Shown here: positions 57,527 through 64,000 of the stretch, piece by piece | Numbering within the stretch: position 1 is the stretch's first letter | How the letters are laid out: each line of letters begins with the position of its first letter | Assembly (NCBI RefSeq): GCF_963422355.1 | Contig: NC_085100.1 | Coordinates: 5,228,568 to 5,292,567 of the forward strand | DNA length: 64,000 nucleotides | Reading direction: 5' to 3' | Source of the DNA: Corticium candelabrum | Taxonomy: Eukaryota > Porifera > Homoscleromorpha > Homosclerophorida > Plakinidae | Made by a program: the position numbers and the translations under genes | The notes under the pieces: generated by a model | Seen by the model: only the letters and a program-made list of their open reading frames with translations | Told to the model about the DNA's origin: nothing | Databases searched by the model: none

Positions 57527-59606
57527 ATGCGGAGAGTTGTTTCTAGATTGGCGTTGTTTTTTGTGTTTGTTCTGGAGGTCGTATCAGTAACTTACGTCTC
57601 CAGTGCTGTAGCCGATAATCGCTCAAACATAATCCTCATTCTGACAGATGACCAAGACATTACACTACAGTCAATGAGAGCCATGCCAAAGACTGCCAAG
57701 CTGTTCGCCAAGCGTGGTGCTCAGTTTTTGAACGCTTTTGTTACGAGTCCTCTCTGTTGCCCGTCACGTGCCTCTATATTGACTGGACAATACGCTCACA
57801 ATCATAATGTGTCTTCTAATTTGGATGGAGACTGCTACACTCAATCATGGATTAGGGGACCCGAGAGGCAGACTGTGGGCAAACATCTCAAAGATGCTGG
57901 ATATAGAACAGGTAAGAGTAGTATGGAGAGGCATTAGCGATGGTACGTGGATGGAGTATCTAATAACCGAAGCTGTGTCTTCACCCTCGCTTCACAGCTC
58001 TACGAGACTATCAACTGGTCGCGAACTATTACGAATTTGGACATCCTTTTGCTTCCAAGCGCGCTTGATTCTTGAAAGTCTACGTAAAATTGTACAAAAA
58101 GCGACTGTGGTTTCACTTGCACGTGATTGCAATTTGTCAAATTCTGCACCGTCTAGATCTGTAATAGTATCTGTAAATGTAACACTGTCTCGTCTCCGCC
58201 AGAGCTAGCCCCCTGACTTAGCATACATGTACCCCATGGAAGCCCAGCACTTGGTGTTTACGTGGCGACAGCAACAACATGTTGGTTGTTGCTGACAGAT
58301 ATGTTTCAATTGCGCATTTCCAACAAGACCACATCGTTTGTACACATGAAAATATTATTAGGAACTGTTCAGGGTGAAAGACTTTGTGAGTGGTATTGGA
58401 TTGGTCATCCATTGTGTGTGATTCCCACATAAAGATCAAATGTGAATACTGTTCTGTGATTGAATTTCTTTGATCAGAGATTTGTGATTGGCCTTTTTTC
58501 AGAGCAGCGTGACATATTTTGAGCAAACATTGCCACCTAGGTAGAAAAACCTTAGGAGCTGCCAATTTCTGGGTTACACTCTCCCCAATCCTCGAACTTC
58601 CAGACCAGAGAATGCGCGGAGCACGTGAACTCTAGTCTGGACCAGAACTGTACTAAAATGATTTCGGAAATAGCCTTCCAAGCCAATCAGCATCTTAGAA
58701 TTGGAATGTCGGTTGTAATTTCTGATTGGTTTAGCAGTAATTGGTTATGCTAAGTGCATGCCAGAGTCGTGAATAGAGACTCTGGCGCACGCACACGTCT
58801 TTGTTTTAGTTTTAGCTTCAGTTCTTCGATCTTTTCAAGCTTGCGGTGACAGGACATGCACAGCAGCATTGCTAGACCATCACCTTTGACAACTGGTCGA
58901 GCTGTAGTCTCGCTAGTCAAGCGGTTAGACTAGCTAGCGTTCTGCTGAAGAATCAAAGTCGTCATTTCATGCTGTCCACCAAGATATCGCCGCAAACACG
59001 GCAGACGTCTCTTCTTTGTTCGTGAGATCTCATGGCATTTACAAATGATATGTTTGCATAATACAAAAGCGGTATCTTTCCATCTCATTATTGAACTAGA
59101 TAAAACAATTCTAGGCTGTCAGACTACCATTTAGCATTACTTTTTGATAAGTACTTCCAAAATCATTTTAGTATTGTTTTGGTCCAGTCTAGAGTTTGCG
59201 TGCTTCGCGTGCTCTCTGGTCTGGAAGTTTGAGGCTAACTCTGTCCCCCCACCACCTAACAAGGGGGCTCTTGTGCACTACTCAGGAGAAACTCTGGGCC
59301 TGTGCAGCAATCTTCTGGAGTTGGGCTAGGTACCCGCAGGAGCACCGGCTTGTGAAGCCACAACTGTCGTGTGAGCACCTGAAGTCTCACCTAGATCTCA
59401 GTGGCTGATGTCACGTCACAGTCGATGGCCTCTTAGGGCCCCAGTCAAAGACCAGGTATTCATTTATACTTCTGATGACGAGAAGCGATTGTGTGTGAGT
59501 TTTAAAGGAAATTATGCCTTAGCTTGCCATCACTGTGACTTGCAACCCTGCAAGGTCTCGGATGTACACACTCCATAGGATGACTCTCTAACCAACTGAA
59601 CTACAG

Positions 59607-59683
<77 letters not shown>

Positions 59684-61689
59684 TGGACAAAAATCGCAAA
59701 TGGATAAGGAGCTGCTGTTAGACGCGGTCACCCCCAGCCAGATGGCTTGAGTGCTGGCCCACTACGCAGGTGCTATGGGCCGTACTAAGCAATCTCTTGG
59801 AACCTGGTCAGGTACTCGCAGGAGCCTCACCTGCGACTCTATATATAACTGTGGTATGGGCACCTGAAGTCCCACCTAAACTCCAGTGACTGGTGGACTT
59901 GGTTGCAGTTGGGGGCCTTTGCCAATCCAGTCAAAGACCAGGTACTCATTTATACTCCTAAGTCGAGAGAGGCGATTGTGTGTGAGTATCTTGCTTAACT
60001 TAAGGAAATTATGCCATAGCTCGCCATCACTGTGACTTGAACTTGCAACCCTGTAGGGTCCCGGATGATCTCATGCCATGCAATAACTCTGTAACCAACT
60101 GAGCTATATCACCACACACACAAACATGCACACACGCATGCATGCACAAACACACGCACACACATTCATGTACATGTACGTAGTGTATTTAGATATAGAA
60201 CACTAGACAACTAAACGCAGTCAATTGCATAACTCAAGAGTCAAATGCAAAAACCGGTACTTTGAAAAATAATCAGTGTTAGTAATGCAGACACGCAGGA
60301 GGTCTTCTATCTCAAAGTGGATATCATCATCCTATAGACTCCATAGGAGCTGGCGACTCCACTTGAGATGGTCCACAAGGAGAACAGGCTTCTTTGTCAA
60401 CTTGTGCAGAGTTTGTTAATGTAGGAGAGCGAGTGTCTTTCACTTTAACAGTTTCATAGGAATTATCCTTTGGTTCGATATTGGAAGACATAGCAGTAGG
60501 TATAGACGGCAAATGTCAATTTCTGTACTTGTTTGTTCCACATGTTTGACTGTCTTCACATTCGCTGTTATAAGGCTCATAAAACTCGTTCACTGGTGGT
60601 TTGAAATATGAACCAAGTGTCTGAATGGCTGAAGAGAAGTGTCTGGCAACCTCTTGGACCTGTGACCCAGTGCAATGTACCCCTCTTTTGTTGTCACCTG
60701 TGATGCCTTTCTCTTCTATGTAATATTGCAGACTCCTCTTTCATTTGTCCCACTTTGGTCATAGTTTTGCGGGGTTGTCTTCTGTGCAGATAAATCTCTC
60801 TACTGCATTGGCAGTACCTCCACTTTGCTCCACATGCACTGTCAATTGTTGTCTCATCGTTGAATCTGCGACATTGTTTGCAAATCACACCACGTGATTC
60901 CCTATTTGGGGTCTGAGCAATTGTGAAGATGTTTTACTTCACTTGAACTTAGCTCACAGAGAATCCTCGTGGCCAATTGTATTGTAGTGTTAATGGCTTA
61001 TTAGCAAACTCAAGGTAGCTCACTGACCCAACAAACCCCTAACTTCTAACTTGGTTCCTGGTTAGTACAGTATTCACTGTTAACATTACATTATTGTTAA
61101 TTTTTGTGCTGCTCTGGTGCTTCAAGTAATGACGTTTGGGTACAGAGCATGAGTCTGACATTGTCTGCTTACATTTCTATTTTTACACATTAGACACACT
61201 CATCAATGCGTCAATTTTATAATTTCTGATAGCAGGTACATGCTGCTATGGGCAAAAAACAAAATCAGTTGTATTGTATAAATTTTAACCCTAATCCTAT
61301 AACCAAATCGTAGGAGGGACAGTTACACTAGGTTAACATGAGGGAGTGTGTCTGTTTGTGTGTGGGGTTGTTGAAAGTATTTTCTTCAGTATTAGAAGTA
61401 CAGAATTGAGGTTCAATAATTATGTGACCAGTACAGACGACGGCACATGATACGCCTCTTGCAAGGAACACTGTTTCACCTTTATAGTTGACAAGTGATT
61501 TGTTATTTTTATGATTGATTTGTTTATGTCTATGAGTAAATGTCTGTTTACTATATTGTCTTGTATTTTGCCTACAGCATACTTTGGCAAGTACATGAAT
61601 AATTATCGTGGAGATGTGATACCTCCTGGATGGGATACATGGATGGTGTTGCAAGGAAATTCAAAATATTATAATTATACTGTTGTGAG
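57527..61689 (+). CDS. GNS: N-acetylglucosamine-6-sulfatase, first two exons (3' beyond or undetected)
   Basis: Lysosomal enzyme that removes 6-O-sulfate from N-acetylglucosamine in heparan and keratan sulfate. Exon 1 is 57527-57911, ending G|GTAAGAG; exon 2 is 61578-61689, between CCTACAG| and |GTGAGT. They join as G+CA to give Ala without frame change. Residues 1-30 are a signal peptide ([20 protein letters not shown]). The sulfatase core starts [11 protein letters not shown] (metal Asp41-Asp42); the formylglycine site is Cys77 in CCPSR, followed by [14 protein letters not shown] as in human GNS. Exon 2 gives [20 protein letters not shown] and [11 protein letters not shown]. About 165 of the family's ~550 residues are present. 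Start chosen for the signal peptide; an upstream in-frame ATG at 57395 would add 44 residues. Confidence 0.9.
58590..59234. mobile_element. 645-bp MITE in the sulfatase intron
   Basis: Inverted ends of about 75 bp: CCTCGAACTTCCAGACCAGA at left and CCTCAAACTTCCAGACCAGA from the right. Both continue through CTCTAG and CTGGACCA to ACTAAAATGATTT. Non-coding interior. Target duplication not evident. Confidence 0.85.
59250..59605 (-). mobile_element. tRNA-derived SINE, copy 5
   Basis: Minus-strand head with GTAGTTCAGTTGGTTAGAGA and the GGGTTGCAAGTCACAGTG block, then TTTGACTGGGG and a tail with GTGCTCCTGCGGGTACC. Head touches the (CA)n tract at 59606. Confidence 0.82.
59606..59682. repeat. (CA)n microsatellite
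   Basis: About 37 CA units between SINE copies 5 and 6. Confidence 0.96.
59725..60112 (-). mobile_element. tRNA-derived SINE, copy 6
   Basis: Minus-strand head ATAGCTCAGTTGGTTACAGA, B-box GGTTGCAAGTTCAAGTCACA, and the most complete tail, ending at CCAGCCATCTGGCTGG-like sequence (59738-59752). A CACACACA-rich flank adjoins the head (60113-60165). Confidence 0.85.
60330..60900 (-). pseudogene. Unknown Cys-rich coding relic in the sulfatase intron
   Basis: Minus-strand frames line up as one protein-like piece: [40 protein letters not shown], then after a frameshift [19 protein letters not shown] and [17 protein letters not shown], ending [11 protein letters not shown] and a stop at 60330. CxxC pairs hint at a zinc-binding region. 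Family not recognised; transposon origin is likely from context. Confidence 0.35.
60901..61577. other. Rest of the sulfatase intron
   Basis: AT-rich, no recognised feature. Confidence 0.4.
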
Positions 61690-62045
61690 GTGAGTTAACA
61701 TCATTGTTTTTGGTGTGATTTTGGTTAGGCTGTTTAATTGAGTATGGGGTTATTCAAACAGTTTCCTGTATTGTGGTGTAATTAGTGGAATTTTTTCATC
61801 TGATAGTTTGCGACAGTGTCTTCAAGTCTCATAGCATGGATGTCATGGCCACATGTCTCTCGTTTACACGAGATGAAGTACACTCAGTCATCAAGTTCCA
61901 GGTACTGTTTTGAACAAGATGCCAGCAGGAATCCACCAAGAAATGTTTCTTGCTCTAGAGGATTATGCTCCATGCTATGAGACAGTTTGAATGTGGTGAA
62001 TATGTGCATTTTCTCAGGGCAGAACTGATGTTGCTGACACTCCAT

Positions 62046-62740
62046 GAAGTGGAAGGCCTCTGGCTGCAACAACATTGGAAACAGCTTCACGAGTGGAGAA
62101 ACTTGTTATGGAAGATCGACGGCTAACATGCAAGCAGATAGGTGCAATAATGGACATCCCTCACGACACTGCTCATTGAATTCCTTAAGATCATCTTGGG
62201 AAGAGAAGAGTTGCCACCAAGTGGGTGCCTCGCGTCCTGACGGAGGACCAGAAAGAGAATGGGTGTGCCTTTCTGAGCAACACCTCACTGTTTTGCTCAA
62301 GAAATGAAACTTCTGCGGTGAATTGTAGCTTGGGATGAGACATGGGTCTATTCATTTCAGCCTGAACTAAAGCACTGAATGATGCATCAAAGGTTTTCTT
62401 GTCCTCTAAAGTGTGTCAGATGTTGTGGTACCCTGAAGGTCATGCACATCGTCTTCTTTGGTATCCAATGCATTTTGTAGATCACAGTTCTTCAAAGAAC
62501 TATAGTTAACAGAGACTACTACGAGCATGTGGTTAGAACGAAATTATATCCAGCAATATGAAAAAATAGGCGTGACCTTACGGAGAGGACCAGTCATGAT
62601 GCATGACAATGCCTCTTCTTACAGAAAGAATTCCATGGTCGACTTGCTTTGAGATTGAGGTTAGGAAATATTATCACATTCTTCACATTTCCCTGATTTG
62701 TCACCATGTGCCTTCTACATCTTCAACGAGGCGTAATATT
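62046..62740 (+). pseudogene. mariner transposase relic
   Basis: Broken plus-strand frames: SGRPLAATTLETASRVEKLV, KQIGAIMDIPHDTAH (helix-turn-helix 2), DHLGKRRVATKWVPRVLTED (family WVPR.LT..Q), GCAFLSN, an LDETW-like WDETWV at ~62.34 kb (first Asp), a WYPEGHAHR region, and MHDNASSYRK near 62.6 kb (second Asp, family DNA.PH). The domain order is that of mariner/SETMAR. It is in the second intron of the sulfatase gene, if the gene continues downstream. Confidence 0.75.
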
Positions 62741-62744
62741 ACTG

Positions 62745-64000
62745 AGAGAAAGGAGATTTGCTGTTGAAGAGACGATAAATATAGAATTTAAACAGGTGTT
62801 GCAGGTATTGAAGATATAAAGGATAGAGCATATGAGATTCGAAGACTTGTCACGTTGGAATGTGTTGAGCTTAAGCTTGATAGTCAGTATGTTGAATGAT
62901 GTTGTAATTGTACACGTATACATGTAATTTTGTAAAAATACTGATAAGGATTCATGGTTTTTGGGAGAATACAGGGATGTTACATTATTTATGGCAAAAG
63001 CTATAAGTGGTAAATTGTCCTAAGAATAACGGCGATGTGCAAATATTCGAAGGTGATGAAGATTGAGGTATATGTGAAATATTTGAGGGAAGCTGTGGTA
63101 TTTCTCTTTTAGTAAAGAGCCTGTATTTGATTTGTAGATTTGTGTGATGTGGATGAAGAATAAGTATTAAATTAAGCGTTGAGTAGTAAATTGTTGGAAC
63201 TTGAAATTGAATTTTAGTTGGAATTTAGTGACTTGCTGACCTGTTTGGATGTTGGTGGCACGTTTTGTTGGATTCATTTTGCTTTTGCAATATGGTGAGG
63301 CTTGTGACAATGACATTTGTCTCAAATTCAGATTCTCAAGAATTAACCCTAGGCGTAGCGAGGGCTATAGTAGTTGTCTCACCGGAAGTAGCGACCCACT
63401 CAACGGAATGACTCGACAAAAATACCAACTCGACGGAAATACCAATTCGACAGAAACAACCAGACCATGTAACAGCTTTGCGATGTATAGCGTGCGTTGA
63501 CTGGTACAGTGTAGCGCTTGTGTAATCTTGACATGGTTTTGGAGATTGTCCGGCAGTCTACGTGGAGTCACGCAGGACGTTCCTATTTTGATTACTGATC
63601 ATGAATTTCGTGTGTACCTTCAAGGTCATAGCGAACGCAGAGTAGCCGGCGACGAAAGTGCCCAAGTGATTCACAGTTTGATGATAAGACTGCCTGTCCT
63701 TTCTCAGCCACTTGTGTTAACAAGTGTGTAATGTGACTCAGCCATACGTTTAAACAAGTTTTGGGATGCTTGTGTCTAGTGGCGTGTACGTGGTGTTAAT
63801 TAATTTGTGCATGCTTGCAAGTACAAAGTACATGTGCAGCAACTGTTTGGTTTTGATAACCCTAGGCGTTGTTGCGATTGGAGTAGTACGTACACCTGTG
63901 CCTTGCTGTTGAGACTATAATCAATCGTTGGACTGGTGTTCTAGGAACACATGCCTAGGTAAGTTTCTTGCTTTGCAGTGCATTTGGAAGCACATTGCTA
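62745..64000. other. Unassigned; weak open frames
   Basis: Plus-strand frames at 63249-63500 (hydrophobic start VARFVGFILLLQYGEA) and 63528-63731 (VPILITDHEFRVYLQGHSE) may be exons of an unknown gene, but no domain is recognised. A 17-bp direct repeat with CAACTCGACGGAAATAC lies at about 63425-63460. The third sulfatase exon was not found. Confidence 0.3.

Larger units (their letters stand above)
57912..61577 (+). other. Intron 1 of the sulfatase gene
   Basis: 3.7 kb, holding one MITE, two SINEs, a CA microsatellite and a minus-strand unknown coding relic. Confidence 0.85.

Overview
The window is nuclear DNA of a metazoan animal. Its genes are split by GT-AG introns. It carries metazoan gene families: RSU1-type leucine-rich repeats, a SWEET sugar transporter, an N-acetylglucosamine-6-sulfatase and a cyclic-nucleotide-binding channel domain. 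It is dense with eukaryotic transposons (LINEs, DIRS, Ty3/gypsy, hAT, Tc1/mariner, pogo, TTAA-inserting elements, a tRNA-derived SINE) and long microsatellites. The mix resembles a sponge or another early-branching marine invertebrate, but that is inference and the species is not determinable here. Most of the window is degraded mobile DNA; few coding exons are intact.

Layout. 1-5.1 kb: LINE remains, a SINE and microsatellites. 5.6-9.6 kb: three complex repeats (a repeat family I call R1, a foldback element inserted in R1, and an inverted-arm element built of ~20 bp subrepeats). 10.7-12.2 kb: a two-exon integrase gene of Ginger/GIN/KRBA2 type, incomplete at its 3' end. 12.6-13.3 kb: a Tc1 relic. 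15.0 kb and 24.3 kb: two exons that together form a cyclic-nucleotide-binding domain, separated by ~9 kb of LINEs. 24.9-33.0 kb, minus strand: a complete RSU1-like gene whose second intron (~5 kb) holds a DIRS element and a Ty3/gypsy fragment. 34.9-40.1 kb, minus strand: the C-terminal four exons of a SWEET transporter. 41.9-44.6 kb: a ZMYM/hAT transposase relic split by a TA-flanked pogo-like element. 45.4-49.4 kb: a nearly full-length Ty3/gypsy element with both LTRs, a target-site duplication, a polypurine tract and a likely primer-binding site. 49.6-55.1 kb: one LINE split by a 4.1 kb TTAA-type DNA transposon. 55.1-57.0 kb: a second fragment of the minus-strand LINE family and a ~1 kb THAP-domain element. 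57.5-61.7 kb: the first two exons of a GNS-type sulfatase, with a MITE and two SINEs in its intron. 61.9-64 kb: a mariner relic and unassigned sequence.

The host genes show no operon-like or pathway linkage. RSU1 acts at integrin adhesions, SWEET moves sugars across membranes, GNS degrades heparan and keratan sulfate in lysosomes, and the channel fragment would sense cyclic nucleotides. What links them is transposon-driven intron expansion. The clearest second-look items are the joined but acceptor-less channel exons, a possible 153-bp cassette exon in RSU1, the intron-bearing integrase gene, the complete LTR element, and several nested insertions whose junctions can be read to the base.
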